A DNA stretch of 64,000 nucleotides from Dromiciops gliroides (Eukaryota; Chordata; Mammalia; Microbiotheria; Microbiotheriidae), in contig NC_057866.1 in NCBI RefSeq assembly GCF_019393635.1, positions 118,434,233 to 118,498,232 on the forward strand. Direction: 5' to 3'. A program made the translations under genes and the position numbers. The notes under the pieces were generated by a model. That model did no database searches and was not told the origin of the DNA. It was given only the letters and a program-made list of their open reading frames with translations. Numbering within the stretch: the stretch's first letter is position 1; each line of letters begins with the position of its first letter. Shown here one piece after another: positions 22,598 to 37,767 of the stretch.

Positions 22598-25500
22598 GTG
22601 ACTGCTGCGCAGACGCGAGGGCAGCTGGGCTGGGTTGGACGAGCGTGGGGCCGAGCGGGTTCAGCAGCTCTATGGGAGTCAGCCTTTCCTAGCAAAACGT
22701 TGTACTGACCGTGAAATTCAGAGCCGAAAGGGACTTTTTAGGAATCAGTTTGCCCAATCCCAACATTTTGTAGAGGAGGAAATTTAAGTCCATAGCAGTG
22801 CAGTGAATTTGTCCAGAGGCAAGATTTGAACTCAGCACTCAATTCACATTCCCTACACCGCGTAGTGATATGAGTGTAACGTGAAAAAGGATTTTCTTAA
22901 GGATTGCTGTGGTTTAGCTATAACTTGGACTCAGAATAAAATCCTCATGGAAAGTAAATCAAGGTTTTGTGGCCAAAAAAAAGGGCTACATATTAATCGT
23001 ATGAGAGCAATTATTTAAAATTAAAAGTGCAATGGTAATGCATCTTTTGTATTTTTGCATCTCAATATTAAGAAGATCGACTTGGATGAAGATAAAAAGT
23101 TTATTATCTTTGATATAACTTGTATTTGTCAAAGCTTAGATTAAATGACAGCAAACATATTAAAATAAGTGGCAAGTTAAAGGTAAAAGTCATGAAAATG
23201 TGTCTTCCCCAGAACTTCCATTTCTCCTAGTAAGCAGAGGGAAATCCGGGAAAAGGAAACTTTTACCTCCATGTTTACCCTTAATTGTGACAATTGATAA
23301 ATTCTGTTAGAAATCCTAGTAGCTTTATCTTTTTGTTAATGGGAAAGAAAAAAAGGATTCTATGAAAGTAAGAGTAGTTTGGATTGGTTTAATCTGGAAA
23401 TACAGTAAATAAAATCATTTAAATGAAATATTAATGAATTTCCTATTTCTCTGCCTTTATAGGAAAGACTGGATATGTCTAAATTTCCTGTTGAAAATAT
23501 CAGAAATTTTAGCATCATTGCTCACGTGGATCATGGGAAAAGCACTCTAGCTGACAGACTTCTGGAACTAACAGGTATGTAATCTCCTTTTACTGTTGAA
23601 TGGACACGGGACAGTTAAATAATTTGGCATCAGGTAATTCATAGACTGATTTTTCATACTTGCTATTATTTTGCTTTTATTCCTTAGCCACAGTCATTAC
23701 TGTGTATATTTTCAAAATGTTTAAAGGCTGAGTTTGCTATGTTTATTAACTATCTTTATAAAAGATTCACTTTGTATATTTTATTATCATGGAGAAATTG
23801 AACTTAAAATATTTGAATATGTCTTTGCATCTTCAAAGATAATTTGTAAAACTCAAGTGTTATCTTCTAATAAAAATTTTCACAAAATTATGTTCCTAGG
23901 TACAATTGCCAAAACTGATCACAATAAACAAGTACTTGATAAACTACAAGTGGAACGGGAAAGAGGAATCACTGTTAAAGCACAGACTGCATCTCTTTTT
24001 TATAATTATGAAGGAAAACTATACCTTTTAAATCTCATTGATACACCAGTACGTTAACACTATTCCTGGGTTGTTTGTTAGTAATATTGTCTAACTTAAC
24101 CTTAAACTTACTGTCTGTAAATCCTGCTTTTTGTTTTACTACTGTTCTGTTTAATGTCACTATTTCATGAATAATTAACAAATAAATAAATCCAGGTTTA
24201 ATTGAAATAATTAAGATCAAATCATAGTAAGAATGTAATGTTGTATCTTATGTTCAGTTTCTTTTTTTTTTATCTTAGGGTCATGTTGATTTTAATTATG
24301 AAGTGTCAAGATCACTCTCTGCTTGTCAAGGTGTCTTACTTGTAGTGGATGCAAATGAGGTATAAACTTTAGTTTAACTTTTTAATAATAAATAATGATT
24401 TTTCTATTATAAATTTCACTTGGAATATCTTTATAAACAGGCATTTCTTTTTTTGTGACTGAAGAGATTAGTTCTGTTTACATTAGACTTTATACTTTTT
24501 AGTTTTTTTTTCAGGACCATGAGGGTTAAGTGACTTGCCCAGGGTCACACAGCTAGTAAATGTCAAGTGTCTGAGGCCAGATTTGAACTCAGGTCCTCCT
24601 GAATCTAGGGCCGGTACTTTATCCACTGCACCACCTAACTGCCCCTAGACTTCATATTTTGATGTTTGTAGCTGCTATTTCAATAAGTTTTAAAAAGTAA
24701 TGTGAAGGGGCAGCTAGGTGGCGCAGTGGATAGAGCACCAGCCCTGGATTCAGGAGTACCTGAGTTCAAATGTGACCTCAGACACTTAACAGTTACTAGC
24801 TGTGTGACCCTGGGCAAGTCACTTAAGCCCAATTGCCTCACTAAAAAAAAAAAAAAAAAAGAAGTTATCAAAAAAAAAAAAGTAATGTGAAGGAAGGGAA
24901 TTTTTAACAGTGTAACATGCTTATTTTCAGTGATAATCTGGTTCAACCTCAGATGTGACTATAAGATCATAAGAGTTTCTAATTTGACATTTATTTCTGG
25001 CATAGTTTGGAAACAAACTTTGAGAACTTTAATGATGGACAAGGTAATTAAGAATCACAGAGTAGAAAAAAAATGTGGTAAATCATTATTTGGGAAAATA
25101 TTATGTTTTGAAGAAATAACTAATTTCCCAGAAGGGTGATTGAGAAGTACTGCATGGGGGCATAGTGAAGAGATTGTTAGACTTGGAGTTAGGCAGTTTG
25201 GTTATAAATCTTTTTTCTGATATTGTGTGAGCATGGACAAGTAATCACCTTTCTGAGCTTCGTTTCCCCTTTGATAAAAAGGTAGATAATAATATGGGGA
25301 GTTTTTGGTGTTTGTGAGGCTCAAATAGTATATGTAGAACACTTGGCAAAATTTAAAGTGCTGTATAACTTTTTTTTTTAAGTTCTAGTCAACTAAATAG
25401 CATGGGCAACTAGATGGTACAGTGGCTAGAGAATCAGGGCTGGAGACAGGAAGATCTGAGTTCAAATTCAACCTCAAACACTAGCTGTGTGGCCCTGGGC

Positions 25501-28500
25501 AAGTCCTTTAACCCCTATTTGCCTTAGCTTATATATAAATGGAGGCACACTGGAGAAGCAAATGACAAATTACTTCAGTATCTTTGCCATGGGGACACAT
25601 GGAGTCAGACAACTCAACAACACCAAAATGATTTTTTTTTAAGGACAGTTAGGTGGCATAGGGCTTAAAATCAGGAAAGATTTATCTTTTTGTAAGACAC
25701 TGTGCTAAGCAAAGAGGAAGATACAAAGACACGGTCTCTGCGGGTAAGGAATATCAGATCTAGTAAATTGTCTGTGATGTTATTGTTTTTTAAATACTTG
25801 ATTTTCCAGCAGATACCAGTATCATCTGGGCTTTTTAGAATTGTAAAATTTTAGAAGTGGAAGAAGACATTTAAGATGTCATCTGGTACAACTCTTAATT
25901 GGTAGAGTAGGAATCTCAGTCCCAGAGAGCTTAAAGGACAGTTCTCAAAATTAGGAAGGTTTTTGCTATATTGAAATATGATTGTTCAGATTCCCATGTT
26001 TCTACTTGAGCCATTATCTTTATGTCTAACTGGTTAACTGCCACTCATCTCCTGGGGTGGTGATTAGCACCACCTGTTAAACATTTCTTCCTTGCTGTCA
26101 TCTCTGTCTTGGTTTGAGCCCCCTAAAAACAAAAATGCTTATAAGTGGGGATCGTGTTAATATTGTACAAAAACGTTAGGTTTTTATAAAGGAGCATAAA
26201 TGATGTTGATTTGAGTTTTATTGTGAATAGTAAGCTTTATTTGTAAATTTGTCTGTTTTAATGTTTTCAGGGTATTCAAGCTCAAACTGTAGCCAATTTC
26301 TTTCTTGCCTTTGAAGCCCAACTCTCAGTAATTCCTATTATAAACAAGGTAATTTCAAGGAGTACTCTATAATTTTATTTGTTTTAAAAATAACTGTTTG
26401 ACAGCTTTAGTAATGAATTATCCAGTATCACACCTTCTAAGTGTTTCTTTTCCTCCCTCTCCCCAAAGAGTATAGTTTAAATGAAAGTGGATTGCCTATG
26501 GTCAGTTAACAAGTTTTTATGCATTGGCTTCCAGGTGGACGTACTGTACTAGGCATTATATTGTACAAAAGAAGTGTCCTTGCTATTAAGCTTATTGTCT
26601 GATAGGAGAGGCAAGACCAAAATGCTTTCATTCAACCCCTCATATATGTAGAATACCTCGAACTAGGGGCAGCTAGGTGGCACAGTGGATAAGAGCACTG
26701 GCCCTGGAGTCAGGAGGACCTGAGTTCAAATCCGGCCTCAAACACTTGACACTGGCTGTGTGACCTTGTGCAAGTCACTTAACCCCAATTGCCTCACCAA
26801 AAAAACCAAAAACCACACAGAATTCCTTGAACTAGGCATTAGAAGAGATGTTATCCATACACATATATTAGAAAATAAAGTACTAAATAATGTAGACTTT
26901 TAAGCGCTTTGTTTTAATCTACAATCTCCTTACATTATAAATCTAAAATGTAAAATTGTTCTCATGTGAGAGAGAGAGAGAGAGAATGGGTGATTAGTTT
27001 AAAAAGGAGAATGGAGAATAGGTATAGTTCATATAATCCGGAAACACTATTTGCATTTTAGTGATGGAATATAATAGATGTTCAGATGTTTGTTTATTTA
27101 TTTATTTATGATCTGGGGGGGCGAGGCAGGCTGGGCAATGAGGGTTAAGTGACTTGCCAATGGATACACAGCTAGTAAGTGTCAAGTGTCTGAGGCTGAA
27201 TTTGAACTCAGGTCCTCCTGAATCTAGGGCTGGTGCTTTATCTACTGCGCCACCTAGCTGCCTTCAGATGTTTATTGAAATTTTTGCTACCCTTAAAAAA
27301 AATGTATATACCAGGAGGAGGGATAATATATGTAAAAAAAGACTACACAGTACACACAGACTAAAGCTAAGATTTAGTAAATATAGAGAAAAATGGGAAA
27401 AGAGTTTATAACAGGAAATATCAGGAAAGTTCCATTTGTGAATTAAGGAAGGTTTCCCGGAGAAGGTAGATTTTGAACAAGGCTTGAAGAAATTGTAGCT
27501 TGTTAAAATTTAGTACTTGGGGATGGAAGTGAGACAATTAGATTCTGTCTGATAATTAAAAAATAAATATAATTTAAAAAACATAGTACCTCATTTGTAT
27601 TCCATTAATTTGGAATTTTGTAATTTAGACATTTTATTATCTGAAGGCTGTCCATGTCCACTAAATAATCTTTTTAGCAATAGCAACCTAAGAAGAAAGC
27701 ATATAATTAGGCATAGAAGGATGCAGTCCACATTGTTGTTAAGTATGTATGTTGAATGTACATCTATAAGCATTCATTTTAGCATATTAAATAATGTTTT
27801 ACAGATAGATCTAAAGAATGCTGACCCTGAGAGGGTTGAAAAACAAATTGAAAAGATGTTCGACATTCCTGGTGATGAATGTATTAAGGTAAAACATCTA
27901 CTGTTGAGCCTGATTTTAACTTAATTATCATTGACTTCAGGAAAAAAATAAGCTGTATTTTCATAGATTCAGTGGCATATTCACATTTTTGAAGACAAGA
28001 TTTGATCCATTGTTGATTTACCATATTATCTTGACCAAATTATTAAGCCATTATCTGATGATTTGGTACAGTAAAAAGAATACTTTGACCTGGTCAGAAA
28101 ATTTGGATTCAAATCTTGACTAATAGTTAATGTTGTTTGACCTGGTAGCAATTGTATAACCTCTATTAGCATTTCTGCTTCTGTAAAAATGAGAATAATA
28201 CTTTTCCTATAGATTTGTTGTGGAGAAAATGATTTGTTAGCCTTAAAGTATTAAATATGAATAGTTGTTAAAGTAGGTATTTGTCCAAATATAGGGAATC
28301 CACAATTTTATAACTCTTTGAAAAGAAAAAAAGTGTGACTATATGTATATGTATATGTATATGTAGGAAAAAATAAAAATGATGAGTTGTAGTCAAGATT
28401 TATTCAAACCAAAGTTATGTTGGAAAGTACATTTTGTGTTCATATCCATGCTATGTTTTCTAGTGATTTGGTCCGGATTATTTGGCTTGTATCTAAAAAC

Positions 28501-31500
28501 CTTTTAAAGATTGAATTGAATACTTAATAAAAGAATCTGTGATTTTGATGTGCAGACTCATGCTTTTATTAGTGTACATCAGCAGTCCACACCTGATACT
28601 ATGCAACTTTTATCTATGTCCTGTAAATTTTCTTCAGGGAATCCTGGCTTCAGGGCTTAATCTATATCATTTGGGTATTAATGCAGCCTTTGATCTATAC
28701 CTCTTTTAACATTTGTTCTTGTTAGTTGACTGGCATTCTTCCTTTTCCAGTTATACATTTCTTATGTCTTTTACACCTTTTTATTTGCATAATTCATTAG
28801 TTGTAATATGGTACTTTGTCCTTTGCATTTTGAGTAACCTGCAATTTTGATTGGTCAGAGCTTCTGGAATTCATGATCTTTAGAATAATAGCATCACAAG
28901 AAAAATACTGGTATTAAAATACGGGCTTTTCTTTCTGAGAGAAACTTGTGGTCATTTAAAGTGCTAGCCAATTTCCTAAATGTAATTTGGCACAATCTTT
29001 TTTTTTTTTGGTGAGGCAATTGGGGTTAAGTGACTTGCCCAAGGTCACACAGCTAGTAAGTGTTAAGTGTCTGAGGCCGGATTTGAACTCAGGTACTCCT
29101 GACTCCAGGGCCGGTGCTCTATCCACTGCGCCACCTAGCTGCCCCCCACAATCTTACTCCTGTTCAATTCTAGGTCTACTTCAATGTCTTACTTGTTTAA
29201 AAAAAATTATATGTACAGGTGAACCAGCTCTATAAACTTCCTATCTAATTGCTTTTCACAGCATAGACCATTTGTATTCTTCATCCACTTTTTTTTTCCT
29301 GTAGATAGTTAAGTTGAACTCTGAAGTAATTTTAGATCGCAAGTGCCTAGACAATTGAGGTCTTTTGTATAGTATCATTTGTGAAAGTTGTCTACTTATA
29401 TTTTGCTTCAAAACTGGCCTAAATATGTGGATAAATTATTCTTACAAAGATTTGGGTTGGTGATTGTTATCCTCTCCACAATGTATGATGTTTTTCCCCC
29501 ATCTTTCCCTCTTTGAGGGATCTTTAGAACTGATTGACTTGAAGCCCTTACACTTTCATTCACTAGCATAGGCTTCTGCCATGCATATGCATACTTGGTC
29601 TGATCCAGCTTTTCTTCCAGTATTTCTTTAATACCATTTCTACCTCCATATATAGCACAATAGGGTCTTTGATGTTAGAATCCAAATATGGTAGTTGCTG
29701 CCATTGATGGGAAAATTTTGCATTGTACAAATCTTTATTACTTTGTACTTTTCTTTTGTCATACAAGTTTTATTATTGAATGTTGCTTAGGATGAACTAG
29801 ATCCATTGCATTTCAGAACAAATTGTATTTAGCTTATTTTTCTCCACTGTTTCTCTCTATAAAGAGCTGATACTAATTGTAATCTTCCTTCATAAGATTT
29901 TGCAAATAAGCTGTATACTCTATCAGGTATTAAAAACTCAATCAATAACAGCCATACTGTCATAGATATTTTGTCTTATATTTAATATTCTTTTCTTTAG
30001 ATTTCTGCTAAACTGGGAACAAATGTAGAAAGAGTTCTTCAAGCTGTCATTGAAAGAATAGCTCCGTGAGTATTTGTTTTATCCTCTCTAATAGTATGCT
30101 ACAGATTAATTACTAACCTGTCTTGGTAGAGAGAGTTCCTTATACTGGTGAAATCTTACTTCCAATCCTTTTATCTTTTTATACATGTACATGTATGTAT
30201 ATACAAAGTGGAGTTTTGTTTTTATTTTTTATGTTTCACAGACCAAAAGCCAGTCGAAAAAATGCACTGAAGGCTTTAGTATTTGATTCCACCTTTGACC
30301 AATATAGAGGAGTGATAGCTAATGTAGCTCTGTTTGGTGGGGTTGTTTCAAAAGGAGATAAGATTGTATCTGCTCATACACAGAAGACTTATGAAGTTAA
30401 TGAAGTTGGAATTCTGAGCCCAGATGAACAGCTAACTCAGAAACTGTAAGTAACCAGTGCTACAAATAGATTTGATAATTTATATATAAAAATAACTGGA
30501 TTTTCAGTATAAAACCTTGTATTGTTTAGCCCTGTGTTGATTAATTTATTTTTGTGGTAGAGCATTTAAAATATATTTTTTTAATTAAGCTGGAATATTT
30601 GGAAAAATTCTTATTTTAAAGACAGCTTAATGGAGTACCATGGAGTTGCAATTAAGAGACTGAGGCTCTAGTAGGATTTTGTATTTTAAAAATTATTTAA
30701 TCTTTTAAAAACTCCTTATTTTATGAAAAAATGTTGAGATGGGGGTGGAAGGGTGATCTCTTTCAATTCCTTTTCTTGGCTATTCTGATTCTATAGCAAA
30801 TAATTTCCCCAAAATATTATTTTAACTATATATATAGAAATGCCATTCCTTATTCCAAAATTGTAAGTACACACATTTTCCATGATTGAGGATCCTTACA
30901 GTGTTCTTTCTTAAGTATAAGCCGAGGACCTATCTAGGAATTTGCCATTTTCCTTTCCTTTTTTGATCAAGTCATTGGCATTTCTGAGTTCAAATCCAGC
31001 CTCAGACACTTGACACTTACTAGCTGTGTGAAGTCGCTTAACCCTCATTGCCCTGCAGAAAAAAGTTCCTAATGCAGAGAAGCAGTATAGTATGATGGAT
31101 AAAGTGCTCAAATGCTTGGGCTTAGAGTCAGGGACACCTGGGTTCAAATCATGAACTTAGAACTTGAACTTGTAAAAATTACTTAGTCCTGCTTGCCTCA
31201 GTCAGTGCCTTAGGATTTATTTAATAAGTCATAATGAGTTTTTTCTCTGCCTTGATGGGAGTTCCATTTTTATATTCTGGGGTGAGGGGGAGAGGTCAGT
31301 GTCACAAGTCATCTTTGCAATTATTCTCAATATAACTTATTCAAAGATAAGAAAGTTGGTCTTAGGGGATTTTTTTTAAATGTTAATGTTCTATTAGTGG
31401 AGGAAAATAGGATGTAAGAGAGCCTGGTTGGAGACCTCCTTCATATAAACCTTGCATACAGAACTACTTTGGACTTTGAGAATTGAGCCATTGATCATTT

Positions 31501-34500
31501 TTAAAAAACAAAGGTTTGGGTTTGAAATAAGATTTTTTTTTCTGTGATATATAAGCTAATGGTTATAAATGTAAAGAATTGTGCTGTAAGAGTTGGGGTA
31601 TACTTGAAACATATACAGTCAATATTTTTTCCACATAATACTAATTTTATTCAGATATGCAGGACAGGTGGGCTATCTGATTGCTGGGATGAAAGATGTC
31701 ACTGAAGCTCAAATAGGAGATACATTATATTTACATAAACAACCTGTGGAACCCTTGCCTGGGTTTAAGTCAGCGAAACCAATGGTTTTTGCAGGTGAGG
31801 AGTTCACAAGTTCAAAAAAGTAGAGCAGAATCTTGTTATTCCCTATATATTATGCAGCAAGAATAATTATAACCAATTCTATAAGTATAGTATCCAGTTA
31901 TATGAACTATTCATTTTAAGTTAATACCATTATTTGAACAGATTTTTATTCTATCTAATGAAATAGTTTAAGATTTAAGTAGTTTTTAAAGGGATTAAAT
32001 CCAGTTGTTTTTAAACTTTCATCATCAGTGTTACCTAAATTATCCCAATAAATAATATTCTCAAGTGCTAAAGCTGGTACTTATTTTAATTCAGCTCTTG
32101 TTCTAAGGAGATAAATCCCTTATAATAGTATTTTAATCTCACTCTTCCCTAGGTAATAAAAGTTTGATTTGGTCTAGAACTGTGATTTCATTGGTATAGG
32201 TAACTCTTAGTATGGAAGGCCTTCTACCAGTATAAGACTTTAACTACTCTGCATCATCAGAATATCGTGCTCTTGGGGCACTGATCAGTTAAATGATTTA
32301 CCAGGTCACCCAAAAGATAGGTATCGGAGATCTTTGGTCTTAAAACCAAGTGTTCCTGGGGCAGCTAGGTGGCGCAGCGGATAGAGCACCGGCCCTGGAG
32401 TCAGGAGTACCTGAGTTCAAATCCGGCCTCAGACACTTAACACTTACTAGTTGTGTGACCCTGGGCAAGTCACTTAACCCCAATTGCCTCACTAAAAAAA
32501 AAAAAACAAAGTTAAAAAAAAAAAAAAAAAACCAAGTGTTCCTGACTTCAAGGCTACTTGGAGTCAAAATGCCTCCAAATAATTTTATTTAAATAATGCT
32601 TATAATAGAAACAAGCAGAGTATCTTGCTATCAGAATAATATGCGTTGGGGGGGAGGGGGCACCTAGGTGGTGCAATAAATAAAGCACTGGCCCTGGATT
32701 CAGGAGAACTTGAGTTCAAATCTGGCCTCAGATACTTGACACTTACTAGCTGTGTGAGCCTGGGCAAGTCACTTAACCCTCATTGCCCCGCAAAAAAAAA
32801 AAAAAAATTAAAATTAAAAAAATATATGTGCTTACTGCTTTTTTTGTTTTGTTTTGCTAATAAAGAAGCACAGGCATGATGTAGAATTTGTGTGTTTGTG
32901 CACATCTGTATTTTCAGGGAAAAAAAAACATTTTTACTTAAGACTTGAACATACGTGCTTTGTTTTGGTAATTCTCTTTAAATAAAAGATTTAATGGAAG
33001 TCACTTGTGAAGAACTTATTATTTCAAAGCTGGGCAAGTTGACATTTACTCTGTACTGTCCCCTTTTCTAAAAGTGACAAGCTGGAAAGAGGCTAATTAG
33101 TTAATCAGCAGGATGCTAGTGAGTAGAGTTAGGAAGACATTCTAGCATACCTTTATTTACAAACTTTCAGGTAATGATTGAAGAATATTTGTGTCCCATG
33201 AAATACTGGGGAAAAGGTTGTAATCATAAATTCATAGAATTAATGTATGCAGCATTTATGTCTTAGGCTAAGAGGTAGTAAAAGCCTATTAGTATGAACT
33301 GATATGGTAAATGAAATGTATTTTCAAATATTTACACAGGAATGTACCCCGTAGATCAGTCTGAATATAATAATTTGAAGAGTGCTATAGAAAAACTGAC
33401 ATTAAATGATTCCAGTGTGACAGTACATCGGGATAGTAGCCTTGCCTTGGGTGCTGGTTGGAGGTGAGATTCAGAATTTTTACTTTTTATGTTTATTAAG
33501 AATTTTAATCAATTCATCATTTATTAATCATTGACTATGGGCTTTGAGCTGTGCAAAAGAAGCACTAGGAATACAAAAAAACCAATACTGTGCCCTTAAG
33601 GAATTTATATTCCATAAGAGGAAACAATAGGTACACATATAATATACAAAATAATTTTGTGGGGAATTACTAATAGCTGGGGGAGGGGTTAGTATCAAAA
33701 ATAGCCTTCCATAGGATGTGGCTTCTCATCTCACCTTTTGAAAAAAATTGGGATTCTTAAAGAGTGCATTTCTCTCTCACGCATGGTTGACAGACCTGTA
33801 AAGGCATGGAGTTAGGAAATGAACTCTCCTGTGTGAGAAATAACAAGAAGGCTGTTTGGCTGTGCCAAAGAATACATAAAGGAGGATGATTTGTAAAAAG
33901 CTGGAAAGTTGGGTTTGAGCCAGGTTATAAAATTGTTTTAATGAGTTTATATTTTATGCTAGGTCATAAGGAGCCATTAGAGTTTTTTGAGTCTGGGGAG
34001 TGATAGCTGATACATATTTGCTTTAGGAGTATCCCTGATAACTGTGTGGATGATGGATTAAAGAGGGAAGAGACTGGAAGTAAAGAGATTAATTAGAAGG
34101 CTATTGGAATAGTCTAGGGAGTGTGAAAAGAATCTGAAACTAAAGTGGTGTCCATGAGTGGAGATGAAGGAATAGACAAAAGAGATTTTGTAGAGAAAGA
34201 AATTGCAAGATATGGCAATTAATTGGATATGTGGGATAAGTTATATATGATTGCTTTTAAAAAATGTTTTAAAATAATATCACTCAAAACAAGCATTAAA
34301 GCATATATAATTGGAGTGACAATTTTCTTTTGATTTTTTTTCCCAGGTTGGGATTTCTTGGCCTTCTACATATGGAGGTTTTTAATCAAAGGTTGGAACA
34401 AGAATATAATACTTCTGTTATTTTGACTACACCTACTGTCCCTTATAAAGCTATTCTTTCATCAGCAAAGTTAATAAAGGTACTTAAAATTTATAATATT

Positions 34501-35947
34501 GAAAGTAATAGTACTTCTATGACAGGTAATTATATAGTCTTCATTGTAATAGTTGGAGATGTAAAGTCATTTTTGAATTGTAACTGATGAAGAACAAATT
34601 AGCTTTGTCGTCCTTTTCAGTAAAATAAAGAATAGGAACAATTACTTTACAGAACTCTATCACATTACTGTTAATTATGGAAGAGCAAAGTTCCAAGAAT
34701 TCTTCCTTACAGTTTAATATAAGCCTTTTCCTGACTTTTAAAATAGTTCCATAAAAGTATTCTTCATTGAAATCTTTCACTGAGAAAAATTTAGATTTGC
34801 CTAGAAAAATGGTGTGTGTTCTAAGTGGAACCAGTAATTAGAAATACAAATTTAAGAATAATTTTTTTTGCCAAGATTTATTGCTTTTGTAAAAAGTGAA
34901 AAACATGGCAGGATGATAATTTAGAATCAACAATATAGGTAGTAAGTTCCTTCTGAATTGCAATCTTACGTTCTTTTGAGCAAATTTTACCTTGTAGTCC
35001 ATAAATATGCTAGCAGTGGCTAGATGATTGGCCTTCAAGTAAGGAAGACCTGGATTCAGTGATATATACTAAATATATTACCATGGTTGACTCAACTAAG
35101 TTCTAAAGAGGCTAGGCCTCTTTCTCACAGATAAATTGTTTGTTTGCATTGGTGGAGAATGTTCAGTCATCATTAAGCATTTATTAAGTGTCTACTTACA
35201 GGCCAGTTATAACCCCAAACTTTAAGGAACTATATTCTAAAGAGGGGTACCTGCATATTCATGGAAAAGTAAATACAGGTAAAAATAAAAGATGCTTTTG
35301 GATATGAGATACTTAACTACGGAAATCAGGAGAGGATTCTTGCCCGTGGTATTATTCAACCTTATCACTGAAGAAAGCTAGGGTTCAAGAGATAAAATGT
35401 GGGGGAATCTTCCAGGGATAGGGACAACAAAGAAATAGAGATAAGAGATGTAATATTATGTCTGGGAGCTGCAAATAGCCCAATTTGGTGGGGAGGTAGA
35501 GTACATTATAAGGATAGTGTAATCAATCTGAAAAAAATAGACTCAAACCAGATTGTAAAAGGGCTTTGCATACCAAACAGTTAATATTTTATCTTAGAGG
35601 CAACTGAAATTTAGAGATTTTAATCTAAATAGACCACATTAATTAATGTATGTCTGGACTGAGAGGGGAAAAAAACACATTTGCCTTGCTTTTAAAGTTA
35701 AATTAGGTGGAGAATCATTTGCATGACTATTGTAAGGTGCAAATAAATTTTATATCATGATAAATATTTCGCTTTTCATTCTTTATACATAGAGGGCATG
35801 AGTAGCTTCTGGTACTTTAAAACTAACTGTCACCTGTGTTTGTATCTGGCCTCAGACACTTAACACTTACTAGCTGTGTGACCCTAGGCAAGTCACTTAA
35901 CCCCAATTGCCTCACATACACAAACACAAAACATCCCAAAAAACCTA

Positions 35948-36015
<68 letters not shown>

Positions 36016-37719
36016 CACACACATACACACATATATATGTGTGTGTGTGTGTGTTTGTATATATGTGTGCCTGTATGTTACATGTATATATACCTACAAT
36101 ACAAATTAAGTAATTATAAATTTAGGATTTGGTGTTGAGTAATAACCAAAGCAAAGCAGACAGCCAGTACTCCGGGAATCATAGGATCATGGCTTTATAA
36201 GTGGAAGAGACCTCACTGATCCTCTAGACCAACCTCTACCTTTGATAGGTGAGAAAACTGTGGCCTGCAAAAGATAAGTGAGTGATAGGCTCACGGTCAC
36301 ATAGGTAGTAAATAAATTGCAGATCAGGATTCAAGTCTAGCATTCATTCTGTTCCAAGTAATTTCTGATTCTAATAAAGAATGTGAAATTTTGAGAAATA
36401 AATCAAATTATGAGACTACTTTGGAAATATTTTTAACAGTCGATTTTTTTCCCCATTTTCAGGAATATAGAGAAAAGGAAATTACAATCATCAACCCTTC
36501 CCAGTTTCCTGATAAATTAAAAGTAACAGAATATTTGGAGCCTGTTGTTTTGGGTACCATTATAACACCGGATAAATACACTGGAAAAATAATGACACTT
36601 TGCCTGGTATACACATAATACAATTAAATGCTTAACTCTTTATTATGACTAATTTCTTGCTTCACTCCTGAATACTGTTTTATATTAAATATTAAGTATG
36701 CTCATATTTTAAAAAGAATGCTCATCCAAAACAAGTATGTTTTCATTTGCTGTACCAAAGAATATTTGCTCATAAATTAAATGATTGAAAACTTTGGCAT
36801 CAAATGTGACATAAAATATCAGAAACTTTTTTCTAGTAGAATTACCATTCTTGTTCAGGTGGTATAATATAATGGAGAAAGCACTGGATTTGGAGTTTGG
36901 AAGACCTGGGTTTGAATTCTACCTCTTGACACTTAATAGCTGTGTGATCCTGGGCAAATCACTTAACTTTTTTGGGTGCAAGCTCCCTCATCTATAAAAT
37001 GAGATCAGTAATACATGTGGTATCTAAGTCAGAGTTGTAGAGTTCAACTGATTTTATATATATAAAGTTCTTTGTAAACCTTAAAATGCTTTGTAAATGT
37101 CTGCAATTATTTGGTATGGCTGCATGTATATTTTTCTTGTATTTACTTTAGTGATAGGATTTTAGTAAAGTCACTCTTCTAGGGATGACAGTGAGTGAGA
37201 AACTGAAACCCTACAGTATTGAGCAGAACAGGTAACTTGACCATGATCATTTTGTAGGTACAAGTGATGTCTATTATCTCCATTTTGCAGATGATCTGAA
37301 GGCTGATGTTATCCCCTACACCTAAACCAGAAACTTAATGAAAGGTACATGGGTATATAAGAATTAGAAGAAAACAATGACAGTAAACTTCTGGCTTCTA
37401 TAAGAAGCAGAAATGGGGAAAATAGATTTTAGAAATTACAGTGCAAGGTCTTATAGCCACATGGAATATGGTGAAACTAAACCGAGACATTAACTTTAGC
37501 ATTGTGGTAAAGATGAGTTTCACTGAAGAGTAAAGACCAAACAGGGTTAAAGCAAGATTAAAATAAAAATTAAAGGGGCAGCTAGGTGGTGCAGTGGATC
37601 AGAGCACCAGTCCTGGATTCAGGAGTACCTGAGTTCAAATCCAGCCACAGATAATTGGCACTTACTAGCTGTTTGACCCTGGGCAAGTCACTTAACCCCA
37701 ATTGCCTCAACCCAAAAAC

Positions 37720-37767
<48 letters not shown>

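Larger units (their letters stand above)
21890..22660 (+). promoter_or_regulatory. GUF1: GUF1 CpG-island promoter
   Basis: This is the only long GC-rich, CpG-dense stretch in the window, in a chromosome that is otherwise AT-rich. It surrounds the GUF1 start codon. It contains a CCAAT box at 22062-22066, two perfect CRE palindromes (22110 and 22149) and an ETS-like CTTCCGG near 22317, and shows no TATA box. It is a typical broad housekeeping promoter. Both strands carry short open frames here, but none resembles a known protein, and no divergent gene is visible to the left. Confidence 0.85.

Noticed and set aside
21871-22708. Overlapping open frames on both strands in the CpG island, other than GUF1 exon 1.
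   Set aside because: GC-rich DNA is poor in stop codons. The repeated TSGPSQR peptide simply reflects the tandem CRE duplication.
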